64,000 nucleotides of DNA from Morinoia aosen. Taxonomy: Eukaryota > Arthropoda > Malacostraca > Amphipoda > Talitridae. Of the stretch, positions 1 through 11,930 are shown piece by piece. The stretch spans positions 23,988,120 to 24,052,119 of the forward strand of contig CM059568.1 of NCBI GenBank assembly GCA_030386875.1. Reading direction: 5' to 3'. The translations under genes and the position numbers were made by a program. Every line of letters starts with the position of its first letter. The stretch's first letter is position 1. The notes under the pieces are model-generated. The model was not told the DNA's origin and did not search any database. It worked only from the letters and a program-made list of their open reading frames with translations.

Positions 1-281
1 AACCACGCCTTCAGAAGAAAAAAGGCACTGCGCTTTTTGCATCACTGATCTTTAAAAACGAATTCGGAGTCAAGATCGTGAAACACTGAGAAGACTCATC
101 GTCAAGGTAAGTTAAGGGTACGCGAGTTCCCCGTCAGCTGAATCCGATAATAAAGTTATCAATTCAAAATATTCCATTTTTTTCAACCTACACTCTTGTA
201 CAAACACCCCTGGACTACCCGTATCAAACGTTCCCACATGGACCCTACAAAAGGTGAGTACACTGAAATTTTTACGTGTTT
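1..281 (-). pseudogene. BEL/Pao-type retrotransposon integrase C-terminal remnant
   Basis: Read on the minus strand, this stretch translates in pieces into the end of a BEL/Pao integrase. One frame gives VYSPFVGSMWERLIRVVQG near 190-270, the 'WERL' block just after the catalytic core. After a frameshift and a stop near 183, another frame gives EYFELITLLSDS. A third frame gives PLTYLDDES followed by TPNSFLK near 30-90, which corresponds to the conserved 'NSRPLTY...LTPNSFL' end of the family. At least two frameshifts and several stops show that it is dead. The DDE catalytic residues lie upstream and are not visible here, and the element continues past the window edge. Nearby GT-rich sites (for example position 112) lie inside this relic and should not be read as host splice sites. 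Family-level confidence is high; the exact clade is not determined. Confidence 0.8.
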
Positions 282-1119
282 TATATTGTGATACAGTAAA
301 TATCTTGAAAATTTGTCTTTAGACGATAGCTCAAATTCAAACACAAAAAAAAACAAAAGAAATCTCAAACTGAAGAACTATGGACTTTTACCCTTTTGTC
401 GCTTATAAACTCATTAAACAAACACATTTCTAATGATACGGTACACAATGATTGAATTCGTTGAGCAGCTAATTTTACACTCCTCATACATTTCTATAGA
501 TGCTCACTCATTTTAGTTTAGCCCGGCGTCAGTTCCCCTTTGAACATTGGATGCGGTGTGCAGAATTGTTCTAACTCTCATAGCCTTGTAAAATTTGAAA
601 TCGATATTCTAAGATCACTATGTATCTCTGTTTTACGATATAGATGAAGTAATTTTCGTAATACCCTCCATTTGCACTGTAGAATCGTGTATTATTTAAC
701 AAACCCATTTTCCTTGAGTGTAGATCAATTTATTTTCTTGTATTCCTACCGTTTCATATATTTCAACATTTTTTCATCATTTCAAAGAAACTTTCGAGCA
801 ATTGAAGTTGAACGAAGACAGTACTCTTATATTAATACAGAACTTGCTTCCGAATTCACCCAGTCCATTCCAAAGCTTTCACTATCTCCAAATAATTTTG
901 ATTCATAACACTAGGGAACGATGTAAAAACCATTTTCTGTAGAGTTAGATATTTGAGCATATTTAGACTAAAATTGAAATGATGATTCCAAATCTGTATT
1001 TAGTTTTTATAGCACTACTTGTTCTTTCTCCACCGCCTATACTCACCCGCTAAGCAAAATTCCACTGGTTAACTGAAGTAAAGCTTACCAGCTGATTACG
1101 ATTTGAATTCTAGTGTGGA
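282..1119. other. AT-rich DNA without a recognisable gene
   Basis: I see no gene here. Open frames are short and of low complexity, and there is no splice-bounded exon. This may be flanking or internal DNA of the BEL/Pao relic, but nothing shows it directly. Confidence 0.5.
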
Positions 1120-1960
1120 ATCGGTGTGTCGAGAGTTCACGGATGTGGACCAAGGGAACACATGAAAAGATGCCATTTGGTATTCCCGTAGTTTGCCGAG
1201 AGCGAAAAGATCATTCCGTAGACTGTTACGTTAATCAGTGAAAACATCAGGATTAAAAAAAATAAAAGTCAAATAGGATATCCTAACATACCGTCAGCTA
1301 AAAGACTATTGCCTCATTCAACTGAAATTCCAGTGCCATTTTTCGAACTACTACCTCCTCTGGAAGATCTAAGTGATGTTGAAGAACATAGTGACAGCAA
1401 TGATGCAGAGTTTGACTTCACGAGGATCCAGTTCGTAGGGGATTTGGTCAACACGAGTTGAATGATTTAGTATGTGATTTGAGCCTAGCAGAAAAGTTTC
1501 AGAAATACTAGAATCAAGACTGAAAGAAAAAAACATAAATGAAAAAGGGGTGAAGGTATCCTGCTTTCGAATCAGAGAAAGTACATTCCTGTAGTACTTT
1601 CGGAATGACAGCCGTTTTATGTTTTATCATTACATTCCTGGTTTTGTGAATGAATTAGGGCTTGCAATCTGCAATCGAAATGAATGGTGACTGTTTATTG
1701 ATAGCTTAAACCGGAGATTGAAGTGCGTCCTTCTACACAAAGGCAGTCTGTTTGGCGCAGTCTCTACTGGGCATTCGACGGGTTTTCAGGAAAAATATGA
1801 AGATGTAAAGAGAGTTATTGAGTTATTGCAATATGACATTCACAATTGGATCATTTGTGTTGACCTTAAGATGGTGTTCTTCCTTCTCGGTCAGTAACGT
1901 GGATACACAAAGTATCCTTGCTTTCTCCGTATGTAGGATAGCAGAGCTCGAAAGAAAGAA
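1120..1960 (+). pseudogene. Degenerate transposon-encoded protein of an unnamed widespread animal family
   Basis: Piecewise translation on the + strand recovers, in the right order, the landmarks of a protein that recurs in arthropod and cnidarian genomes as an unnamed repeat ORF. They are MPFGIPVVCRERKDHSVDCY (about 1170-1230), EDLSDVEEHSDSNDAEFDF (about 1360-1420), HELNDLVCDLSLAEKF (about 1455-1500), LFIDSLNRRLKCVLLH (about 1697-1740), KYEDVKRVIELLQYDIHNW then ICVDLKM (about 1795-1872), and GYTKYPCF (about 1896-1920). The pieces lie in different frames and are broken by stops, for example where the usual Trp of 'WRLFID' and a residue after 'LLGQ' should be. It is a pseudogene. I recall the family from recurrent sequence patterns and cannot assign it to a named transposon superfamily. 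Confidence 0.65.
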
Positions 1961-1980
1961 AGAAAAGAAAGAAAAAAAAG
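1949..1980. repeat. GAAA-rich simple repeat
   Basis: Imperfect GAAA/AAAG tandem tract at the downstream edge of the transposon-protein relic. Its reverse complement resembles the TTTCTTTC tract near 15895, within the foldback MITE family. Confidence 0.8.
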
Positions 1981-3331
1981 TTCATTTCAAATGAAGTTGA
2001 TGCATGAAATGTATTACATTGGTTTTTAAAATCTCTTAACATTAATATCGTTAGTTGAGATTCACACATGGGTATCGTAATACCCATGTCAATTGTCTAA
2101 TCAAATGATTGCGAGAAAAGCACTAATCAATGCGTTCAGTTCGTTGCGCTAATCTGATTTTGACAATGCATATAAATTTATGAAACTAAGAAAACATAAT
2201 CCCAGTGACTCATTGTTGAAAAGACTCTCGTTAGTGCGCCCATATATTGAGATGTGAGTATACGAGCATAAGAATTAGTGATATGAGGGATTAATGTTGA
2301 AAGTAAAATGGGCAGATTTACATTATTCTGCGTTAAAGACTATGTATGAATGAGGTCGACATTCGAAACAATTTTTCACCCCTACGTATCAACTAGTATG
2401 CCAAATAACGAGCTCGAAGAGAATAAAATATTTTCCCATAACACAAATTTGTGATATTTCTTACGCTAATAACACTTGCGCAAGAGAGTTTACCGCAGTC
2501 AAAAACATGAGAAAGATTATTGTGCAATGCTAGCCATAATATTACAACATATCTGGAACAAAACGAAAAGTTAACTACCTGAATAGTGTTGTCAAAATAC
2601 GAGTATACTCACGAACGTACGAAACGACAAATTACCACACAAAACTTACAAAAACATTTCGGACAGGAATAAGAAAATAATACATTGATGTTCTATAAAG
2701 TGATTACATAAGATGAATTACGTCGTCTTTTAAAATGTTTTAATATGAAAGGTCCTGAGTGGATATCCATAGATGGGTGCCATGACGGCCTATGTCAATG
2801 CTTGCGCAAAAGACTCAGAGAAAAACATAAAAATGTATCCCATAGCTAGTTAGTTGAAGTTTAATCATGTTTATTAATGAATGGAGTAAAAGAAATACAG
2901 TATATAGAGGATGAAGTCAGTGGGTGAAAACACCTGTGACAGTTTCTACGTATATTGACGTATGAGATTTGGCTTTCTTGACATCAGGGAATGATATTGA
3001 AAGTGTTTGTGGATAAATATATCTATACCTACCAGGTCAAAAATGCAGATATTAAAAAATATCTTTTGAAGCGAGCACAATAAAATATAAGTAAGTTCAC
3101 TGCCTCCAAGAACATGTTTTAAATCATTCAACAAATTCACAATATTTCTCATTTAAATTTTCCACAGTAATGTAAGGAGGAGACGAAGTATTGGTAATTG
3201 GCAAATTAATAGATATTAACAAAATTTGAAAAATACAAATTAACAAATTCAAAAAATTCGGTTTTTATTGCAGAAATGCAAGTCGCTTGATTAGCAATTT
3301 TACAGAAACTGTTGTTTGCGCCTATACAGTC
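1961..3331. other. AT-rich DNA without a recognisable gene
   Basis: No gene is recognised. The reverse complement of about 1930-2070 shows loose similarity (CGAT...TTAAG..ATTTTAAAAAC pattern, then a TTTCTTTC tract) to 15790-15905, suggesting a decayed copy of that repeat. A 10-bp perfect hairpin lies at 2066-2089. Confidence 0.4.
2066..2089. repeat. Short perfect hairpin (10-bp stem)
   Basis: ACATGGGTAT, then CGTA as loop, then ATACCCATGT. It is one of several perfect small-loop inverted repeats in the window. Confidence 0.85.
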
Positions 3332-3400
3332 TATATATATATATATATATATATATATCCTATATCCTATATATATTATGTATATATATGTTTATATGCA
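3332..3400. repeat. (TA)n microsatellite
   Basis: A pure TA run from about 3332 to 3358 is followed by degenerate TATATCC / TATATG repeats. It explains the low-complexity ORF read through it. Confidence 0.95.
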
Positions 3401-5513
3401 CATACACACATTGGGTGTGTATGGGAAGCATTGGGTTGAGACGAATTAACATCCGAGATCTGATCTTAAATCTGGAGATCCTAACGTTGTACATATGAGC
3501 CACTCGTTGATCGGAAGAATGCAATATTCCCACCTTTGCACATAAAACTGGGTCTCACGAAACAATTTATGAAGGCAGTGGCAACTGATAGCATGTGTTT
3601 GTAGCACATCATCTTGGGATTTCGTGGACCGTCAATCGATAAAATCAAAGTCGGTGTGTTTAATAATTCATATATTGGACTGCTCATCATAGATGAATAG
3701 TTCATCGGTACCCTGTCAGACCTTGAAAAAAGTGTTTCCTATAATTCAAAGACGTCTTCAATAACTTTTTTGAAAATACACGTGAAGTAATTACACAGAA
3801 ATTTTTCAGAAATTGTTGGAGCGCTGCAAAGCGCGGATCTTTTCAAAATAAGCCCCGCCAAAAAGTTAACAACCGCCACCCAAAAAATATTATAATAAGA
3901 GAAGATGAAACTTGTACCTTTAGTTTTTATTGAAAAAGGTGAAATTAGGGAGTATCATTAATAATTTTCATGAAAAGGTTCGTATTTCGGTATCTTGCCA
4001 GCTTTCCGTAAATTCTTGGTGACGCTAGCGACGAGCAAGATGAACGACTTCACAAAGATTTGAAGGCTAAAGAAAAACGTTACCAGAGTAGATGAGATGT
4101 TCATATGATGGCTGACTATTGTTAATTGCAGCATCAAATGTGACAGTCCTCGAACTGATCACTCCATAAAAATCTGCAAGCGTAAATTTTTACCTTAACC
4201 TGTACAAAATAATAGCCTGATCCTTTATAAAAACACGATAAATGCTAAACAAGCCTATTTCTTTTTTATTATTTGTTAATATTTGCAGTTTTTTAGAAAA
4301 CAAACACTGTAACTGTTGCGTACATAATGTTAGATATTTTTCCAGAAAATGAAAACCCTATATATGGGTCAAAAAGTTGACGTGAAACAGAAAAAAGTGA
4401 GATCAGTTTTGGATTCAGCACCAAAAAATTACCTAATAAGAACTGTCAGACCAAACTCAACAAAAATTATGTTCCCTAATGTAATTAGTGAACTTCTTGC
4501 TGTAACACTCTGAAATAATAATTGACCTATTATCATCAAAGCTTTTTCTGTTGAACTAATGAGCTATAATTATTGAAATATTTTAATACATTGGGACACT
4601 TTTCATACCTAATTTTCAATACGGCATGTTCCTCTTCAAACCTTTTTTTCAAAAATTACAGCAGAAAATTTTACGACACCGAATGATCTTTCTATTTACC
4701 ACGTATTGCTGCCACCTATTAATATCTCAGTTATTTTTATGTTTTCAATTCAATATGAAATGAAGTGCGCCGACGCAGATTTCACCTCTGTTCGCATACA
4801 CTCTATCTGACTGCTTGGTTCGATACTAAATTTTATTTTCGAATGCTGAACGCGTTACGCTAACCTTTTTTTACGAAACTTGCGCTTAAAACCACCCAAC
4901 TCGATCTTTCATAGAAATTTTACTTATCATTATGGCTACTCAAATCGAAGGGTATGCTATTATTTCGCCAATCTCGATCTTTCCATTGAATTCTGCTTCG
5001 TGTCAATCCAATCTGAAAAAAAGTTTTTTCCACGAGTAGACACAGCCGTCCTTGTTCAGCCTGAAGAAACACCAGTGACGTACCACATTATTTCCCGTGT
5101 AGTCTGGCTCAAGCTTTTAGTTAACGTTTTACACTCGCTCAAGTTTGACATTCAAGTTGATCGCAACTTTAGCACGTGTTTTATTCGCTCGAATATTAAA
5201 AACGAATTTCCTTTTTAGTCCTTAAGTGTAAACGAACACCTTCCACATGTATGATGCCTTCATTTAATCGCATCCTAACTTAAGCCAACTAAACCATTAA
5301 TCCTCCCTGCTTTACTCAGGAGAAAAGACAACTTATAAATGTCAGACAAAAATCGCATAGAAGACTTAAAATGTACCATACAGAACCTAATCGTATGGAG
5401 CACACTCATTCGTGTTTACAATGATCAGACACGCAAACGGGATAAAAAAAAACGTATACTACATGAGCTAAACAAACCCTGAAACTTTGTGCAAATATGT
5501 CAATAAAAACCAA
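3401..5513. other. Unassigned DNA; a small MITE fragment at 3835-3859
   Basis: No gene is supported. GGATCTTTTCAAAATAAGCC at 3835 matches the terminal sequence of the foldback MITE family found at 15171-16000 and 53291-53690, so a fragment of it probably sits here. The 112-codon open frame at 4880-5218 starts at TTG and has no recognisable motif. Confidence 0.4.
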
Positions 5514-5551
5514 TAGGATACTTTTGGGCCATTAGGATACTTTTGGGCCAT
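5514..5551. repeat. Perfect 19-bp tandem duplication
   Basis: TAGGATACTTTTGGGCCAT occurs twice, back to back, with no mismatch (5514-5532 and 5533-5551). Confidence 0.95.
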
Positions 5552-7302
5552 ACAGACATTGACGATCAAGCCCAAACAGATTGGACAAATAAAGCCAGAA
5601 TCTTAAAACAGCATATACTGCACCTCTGGGTGCACGAGAGAAAATTCAACTAATTTCTTTACATCAAACCTTGGTATACATCTGCCCTCTAAAAAAAACA
5701 CATAATTTCGGTAGAAGAGGTTCAAAAAGAGCTCGCCATCCATATCCCTTACAAATCGGCTGGCATGATTGCCTAGCGTCTCGGATGATTGAAGACAAAA
5801 CTGAAGTAATCAGCGAACCTGTTAGAAATTATAGACTTTCTAGAATTATCGCTAGCAAAAAAGTAAAAGAGCTGTGCGGAATGGACGTGCTTGGGTCGCA
5901 GAGCGGTTGAAGGATGTTGTCTGGACAGATCAATAATTATTAACTATGGCGGAATCTACGTATATCCTATTTTTTGTTTGAGTCATCACTCTTTAGTTTC
6001 TTTCTGTTTAATTTACATTACTATAGCATGGTCGCACTTCTATATAATTAAGACGCGAGGTCTGGTATGTCTTCCTAGCTGTGTATTTAATTAAATTCCT
6101 TATGCACCTGTCCTGAAGAACTTTATACCTTAACTATTGGTCGTTATTACCTGTTAAAATTAAATTTAACATTTTACTGAAAAATTGATTTTCTTATCGC
6201 ATTAACATCAATGAAATTATAAAGTACCAGGCCTTCTCATTCTCTAACTTTCGATATTTTCCTCTTGAAGCCTTTATTTGGTGCCTCGTGAAAAGTGCCT
6301 TTAAAGTTTCAAGGTTGGTATTGATTTGATTCTTATTGACTCAAGCTTGGCGTAAATTAAATGAAACGAGGTCGAAAAAGTATTTAGTTTATTGGCGAAT
6401 TCGTTAATACAGCAATTTTCCTCTAGAAAACACCGAGGTTCTGCCCGAGACTACCAGTTTTGGCCTGGCTTTATTATGCAGTTTTCCGTACTCTAAACTG
6501 GACAAACCAGCCAGCCCAGCTCCATCGGTAAATTGTCCTCCTAGTGGTCCAGGAAAATCGTGCTAGTCTGAGAGGTGTGTACAGTAACATTATGAATTAT
6601 TCTCGTATTTTCTGGGAAAATAATTGAAATCTTATAAGTATTCCTCAGTAGGTTATTTACAACATATATAGCGTATTTTTTTGTGCAGTTGCGTTAGACC
6701 ATATACCGTAATCGAACCCACACGTGCTCTGCCCGGATTTTACTACTTCAAGTGAATTTTGGGATGAAACAATACACCCACGAGGGTTACCATTCTAGGG
6801 TTAAATAAAGCACTAAGAGGCTAAATAAGTAAATTAATGAAGTCTTTTCCCTATGAAGTCCTTTCTTTAACTTAATTCTAACAAACCCTTCTTGAACATC
6901 ATCAGGCGGCCGCTCGTAACTGTTAAAATTATACAATGCAGTTAGCCTTACCCTTGCAATTAGTACAGTTTTTTCTATTTGTTAATTGCTTTCATGCCAT
7001 TTCCATAATTTACTGTGATTGTTTGTTCGTACTTTGATGTTTTTTAGAACGAGTTACTGCATTTTAACATCCTTCCAAAAGTTGAAAATGCAGTGATTAG
7101 TCGAAAGCTTTTCTAAGTATTGACTAGTTTCAATAAAATTGGTGCGAGTGAGAGCAAGACGCTTGGCGATTCTACTCATATATTGTATAATTAATTATAT
7201 TTACCTATTTCACTTGCGTTAAACTTTTTGTCTTTTGAAGCCTGAAACTTCTTTTTAGAGACTTAAGCTCGGCAGTGGGGAAACTTGCTTGAAATATCCT
7301 TA
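5552..7302. other. Unassigned AT-rich DNA
   Basis: I see nothing I can name. Short open frames at 5671-5910 and 5891-6094 have no family motifs. A GGTTCGATT-like string on the minus strand near 6715 is not accompanied by a tRNA fold. Confidence 0.4.
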
Positions 7303-7652
7303 AGGCCCTATTACACGGGGCAACAATTGCTCCAAAAAGCAGCGACGGATGCTTCTGAGAGCAATGGACTGCAGTTGCTGGGCGAGTTTTGGTTATCACG
7401 CTTGTTCAAAAATCTCGTGCTGAGTCGTGCACCTCAGAGCGACTCAGCGACAGAGCAGTGCTCGACCATGTGCTCGACTGAGCGTCGTAGAGTGAGGATG
7501 TCTGCAACACCGTCTCCGTCTGGTTCACTATGGTCTCGATCCGTCATACAATTGATAATAGAAGCCTTTCAGCAATGTCCTATGCTATGAAACACCGCCT
7601 CCCACTAAGCCAACATAAACTTAGTCCACCATTCAATAGAAAGTCGAAGGAT

Positions 7653-7886
7653 TTAACACTTTGACTGCGGCAACTAGGTATTAATTAAGTTCACCACCAA
7701 ACTCAAATTTTTAAGTCAATTATAGAAAACTATTTTGGAAATATCAAACATAAACGGGATCGTGCATGTATTTAGTTGTGATTAAATATTTATGAAAATT
7801 GAGTTTGCGACTATTGGTCGGTGAGCAGCATTATGAAAATTTCCTCCGTGTACCACCGGTGGCGCACGTCGCAGTCAAAGTGTTAA
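7653..7886 (+). mobile_element. piggyBac-type MITE, copy 1
   Basis: The element begins TTAACACTTTGACTGCG and ends with the inverted form CGCAGTCAAAGTGTTAA, with TTAA at both borders (7653-7656, 7883-7886) as expected for piggyBac insertion. There is no ORF. The interior matches copy 2 (8378-8598) in reverse orientation and, more weakly, copy 3 (24965-25186). It is nested inside the Harbinger-type element. Confidence 0.8.
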
Positions 7887-8377
7887 TAAATCGCGCAGTG
7901 TTCTATAATATGGAAGCTAATAAGTCTTAAATAAGCAATTATGTGTCATTTTATTCATATAATTAGTCGTAATTTCTGTATAAAATAAAGCGGAATATTA
8001 CCATTTACCGTGACGTTTCATTCGTGACGTTTCATTTTCAAATGCTGTAACTTTTCCATATATCGGAATGTTTATCAGGTAGAATTTTATGATAAATAAA
8101 GTGGTCAGAAATTTGAAAAAGAATAGTCCATAGGTTTATAAGTTCAAACAGTTTAGCTGGATATGATGTAACTATCGAAGCCACAAAAAATAGAAAAAAC
8201 ATTTAAGAAGATTCACTCTATGAAGTCAGGTAACTGAATGTGCATGCATTTTTAATTTTCTATCATAAGTAGCGGGTAGAAAAATAGGCAATAATTTATT
8301 CAGCTTCTAATGATCAAACCATTTAATATGTTTTTTAGGCTTGAACCTAACTATATCAATATACCAAATGAATGGGG

Positions 8378-8598
8378 TTAACACTTTGACTGCGACGTGC
8401 GCCACCGGTGGTATACGGAGGTAATTTTCATAATGCTGCTCACCGACGCAAACTCAATTTCCATAAATATCTAATCAAAGCTAAAGGAAGGCACGATCCA
8501 GTTCATGTTTGGTATTTTCAAAATAGTTTACTACAATTGACTTAAAATTTGAGTTTGGTGTTGAACTTTATATTTAGTTGCCGCAGTCAAAGTGTTAA
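8378..8598 (-). mobile_element. piggyBac-type MITE, copy 2 (inverted relative to copy 1)
   Basis: TTAA-bounded element with TTAACACTTTGACTGCG at the left end and CGCAGTCAAAGTGTTAA at the right. Its interior is the reverse complement of copy 1: the ACCGGTGG segment is near the left end here and near the right end in copy 1. Being slightly shorter than copy 1, it has small internal deletions. The two copies form a 0.95-kb inverted pair inside the same host element. Confidence 0.8.
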
Positions 8599-9159
8599 TT
8601 AATTAAATTACTGTTCCTTTTGTTTATTTCTGTGCGATATAAAAACACAAATTATTATATTTATATGCAAATATGAGCTGTAAAAAAGATGTTAAAAATT
8701 TATTACAATATTATGTTTATATTGCTCCATTTTATATTGATTCTCATAAATTAGATATTTTACTAGAAGTCAATAATACATCAAAAGAATTATTTTAAAT
8801 CAACAGTCGTACGACCCTTCAATCTCATCCATTGTTAGAAAATAAAGACAATAAATTATGCAAGGACATTTAAAAGCGCAAAACAGGATCTAAGTTTTGT
8901 ATACGTTCTTAATGCATTTCATTTAATGATGAAATGAAGATGTCAAATGCCGCAGTCACTGCGAGCTACAACCTACCTCTGCAATTGGCAACGCCACACT
9001 GGTTGCCTTGTGTGATAGCGCACCCACAAGTTGCGTCATTTCAGTTGCCGTAACCGAGGCAAAGTGTTGCCCCGTGTAATAGGGCCTTTACATAGCAACT
9101 GCATAGGTTGCCTAAGACCCCTGTTGAAGGATGGATCAGGGTAGAAGTGTTCATTTAAA

Positions 9160-9512
9160 CCGGGTGTTGCGTAATGCGATGCACATATTTTAATCATATG
9201 CAGAAAAACGCTAAATAAAACTATTTTCATGAGTGACAAAAACCTGGAAACTCCTTTTTTAAGAAATGACGACCTGAAATAATTTTAGATTCCCGTAGGA
9301 ATAGGCTTACAATTTAGTTAACGAGTAAAATCTAACTTCTTGGGCAGGCTGATGGCGCGCGCTTTAGCCTGTTCACACGAGAATCTAAAATTATTTCAGG
9401 ACGTCATTTCTCGAAAAAGGAGCTTTCAAGTCTTTGTCACTCATGAAAATTGTTTTATTTAGTGGTTTTCTGTATATGATTAAAATATGGACTAGAATTC
9501 CACAACACCCTG
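9160..9512. mobile_element. Palindromic MITE with ~115-bp arms
   Basis: The left arm (about 9184-9298) and right arm (about 9376-9490) are near-perfect inverted copies, sharing blocks such as CATATTTTAATCATAT, TTCATGAGTGACAAA and CCTGAAATAATTTTAGATTC. Weaker pairing extends out to GGGTGTTG (9162) and CAACACCC (9503). The roughly 77-bp centre contains GGCGCGCGC. No ORF is seen. It lies only about 70 bp from the end of the Harbinger-type element. Confidence 0.75.
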
Positions 9513-11782
9513 TACACACGTTGACTTCTTACTTGTAAAGAATCTAAATTTTAAATCCACTTTTGGATAACCTATACGGACTACAGCTAACAATCTGTTT
9601 CTCCCCACATTTTGTAATTCACTACATTTTCGTAATACGCAAGCATATTATTTGTACTAAGTAATTAAATGCTACCCGTACCAGCGATTCCTTCGAGTGT
9701 AACCGAGCTGTGTAGGAGGAAAATGTCTCTGTGACCTTGACGTCTTGAAGGCAACATTTTCGCACAAGTTTTGGTGCAAAAACTTGCCATGCGGTTCATC
9801 ATTTTCTAGAAGGATTGAATCAAACTTACTTAATTAATTGAGTGTGCTGTCTGGCTGGGCAGAGCCTCGCCTAATAACTTGCAGTTGAAATTTTCAATTA
9901 GGCAACTGAAACTCAAATGAATAATTCATGAAAAATAGCGCTCAGACAGCTTATAATGCTCCTTTACATAAGACTACGGCCACCAAAATTCATCTCTATT
10001 TAAATTTTTTCAGTTTTCTACTTAATTTAAATTTACTCTTACTCGTGAAAGTTGTTGAAAGATTGTGCAAAGTACAGAAAATTATTTCATTAAATCATTC
10101 AATTGTGTTCTACTGTAGAGCTACAATAAATTTCACGTGAACTATACTGCCTTATGCTGTAAATATACACTAGGGTCGTCTGTTCTGGCAAAGGCGGTTT
10201 CAATTTAATTTCATAACATCGACTTTGGAAAATCGTCTGATAACATACGTTTCTGCGTTTCAGTCAATTGAGGAAGAGTCAACATAAGTATTTGGTCCTC
10301 ATGAAGCCGCGAGTGGAGACGGATTCATGTGCAGAATAGTTGTAATATGAATTTTACAATTGAATGCCCCATGCGATGTGAGGGATATCGTTGCTTCTAC
10401 TCAATATTTTCCCTGAAATTACGTTACAATGACTGGCTATAAGTGCTATGAAAAACTGACATTCCATTCGGGCTATTCTCTGCGTCGTGTAATCTTTTAT
10501 CGAAAAAAGATTTCACCTTCAGACACACGCTTGTATGATCGTACGATGCATATAAGTGTCAGAAAATACCTGCACTCATGTGATGGTCTCGTGCAGCCTA
10601 TCAAGATCTGCATGTGGTGTTGTAGTTTCAAGAGCCGACTGCCATAAGATGGACAAAAAGTTTTTTCATGGTGCCTACCTAGACAACAATGTGCTGTGAA
10701 AAATTTAAGTTCAATAGTTTTATAATTTTAATTCATGCTACCTTTTACACAGTCAAGAATAACATGCAAAAATTTTACTGATCTAAAATTATTAGCATTC
10801 AAACTTATAGAACTGTAACGCGAAAAAACAGAAGAACTGAAGAATGTCACTACCACGCAAGATAAATGGGCGATCATTTCTTTATCTATAATGCGTATTT
10901 ACTTCCATCTGAAAACGCTTTCTCCTTTATATTATTTTCTTCTGCACAAATAGAGCTACACATTTTATAGCAGGACAACTTTGCATTCTGCATTTGTAAC
11001 CATTTAATTCATATAAGTCCTCTTGTCGATCTAGCATATTAAGAACATTGCTATTTCCGTTAGGTCATACTTTTATTATTAATTTCTCTGGGACTTCTCT
11101 AGTGTCCTATCTATTTCTAATGAACTGCTTGGAGAAGTGATGATACATTTTCACACGAGTACTCTACAAGAGATATTCGAAAACAAGCTTTCATAAAATT
11201 GAGTTTCATTGATGTTTTTAGTCAAGGTTAATTTTTTCATGATAAATTTTATGAGTGTGATCAAACTACCCAACGCTGCCCAGTGTTGAGAACTTACGTG
11301 GTAGAATTCGTAATCAGAGGAATGAGAGAGACTTAATTATCCTCTACTTTCATGCCTTACAAAGAGATCCGGGCTACATGAGAAAAGGGTATCATTAGAG
11401 GTGATAACTGCTACAGCCAGACTACAGTGCCACCGTCTGCACAGCTCCACTTGACCGATATCTCGGGTCATGCGTGAACTCCTAACTTAAATACCCTCCG
11501 AGACAGACAAGCGTAGAGACATCAGGTGCAGGAGAATGCTTCATGGGAGCACTCGATAGTTCAGCTGTCACGTGCAAGGTGACTCGAAGATGCAGAACTT
11601 TGAGACAAGGGGTTCGTTCCAGCTTGCACTTGCCTCGAGTAAAATGTGCATCTCAAAAATCTAGGCCTGCAACCTGGACATAACTGAAGCAAATAAATAT
11701 AGAGACCGAGATGAATGATAAATGAGGGCGGAGTCACGGAGTCAACACCACAAGATCGTGACGTCATTGGATAAGTACACGG
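9513..11782. other. Unassigned DNA
   Basis: No gene is recognised. The segment 11720-11765 (GGGCGGAGTCA...AAGATCGTGACGTC) recurs near 16138-16175, so part of this is dispersed repeat. A GT/AC microsatellite follows at 11783. Confidence 0.4.
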
Positions 11783-11832
11783 ATATACATATATGTATAT
11801 GTGTGTGTATATGCACACACACACACATATAC
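11783..11832. repeat. TATATG/GTGT/CACACA microsatellite
   Basis: Alternating purine-pyrimidine tract: ATACATATATGTATATG, then GTGTGTGTATATG, then a run of CA. Confidence 0.9.
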
Positions 11833-11930
11833 TGGGTAAGATAAAAAAGAACCAACGTATGAATGATCATTTTTATTTAAGCAAACGTTTCAGAATCTTA
11901 TAATTCCATCTTCAGTGCTAAAACATACAA
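11832..11930 (-). mobile_element. Penelope-like 3' module with hammerhead-like core (single copy)
   Basis: On the minus strand the order is CACTGAAGATGGAATT, a short loop, GATTCTGAAACGT, then a tail ending GGTTCTTTTTTATCTTACCC. The same order (CTGAAGA or CTGATG, an imperfect stem, GAAAC, then GGTTCTTCTTTTTATTCTA) recurs twice at 16725-17054. Core positions are CTGAAGA at 11909-11915 and GAAAC at 11887-11891. Penelope-like elements carry hammerhead ribozyme motifs of this general layout, so I assign it to them with moderate confidence. No reverse transcriptase is adjacent. Confidence 0.5.

Larger units (their letters stand above)
7303..9087. mobile_element. PIF/Harbinger-type non-autonomous DNA transposon, interrupted by two MITEs
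   Basis: The two ends are inverted copies of AGGCCCTATTACACGGGGCA and continue matching for about 22-23 bp (7303 rightwards, 9087 leftwards). Both ends are flanked by TTA (7300-7302 and 9088-9090), a 3-bp target duplication of the TWA type expected for PIF/Harbinger. Repeated GCAAC/CAACT motifs lie just inside both ends. No transposase frame is visible, so it would have moved using a relative's enzyme. Two piggyBac-type MITEs (7653-7886 and 8378-8598) lie inside; subtracting them leaves about 1.33 kb. Superfamily assignment rests on the TIR sequence and the TSD only. Confidence 0.7.

Noticed and set aside
106-120. Strong-looking donor AAG|GTAAGTTA at 113
   Set aside because: Lies inside the minus-strand BEL/Pao relic; coincidental.
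4880-5218. 112-codon open frame starting at TTG
   Set aside because: No ATG, no recognised motif and no clear splice sites. It is one of the longest frames, but within what chance can produce in 64 kb. A faint LINE-like SVEEVQKELAIHIPYKSAG further on (about 5695-5760) was too weak to use.
6700-6740. GGGTTCGATTACGG on the minus strand, like a tRNA B box
   Set aside because: No A box or acceptor pairing upstream on that strand.
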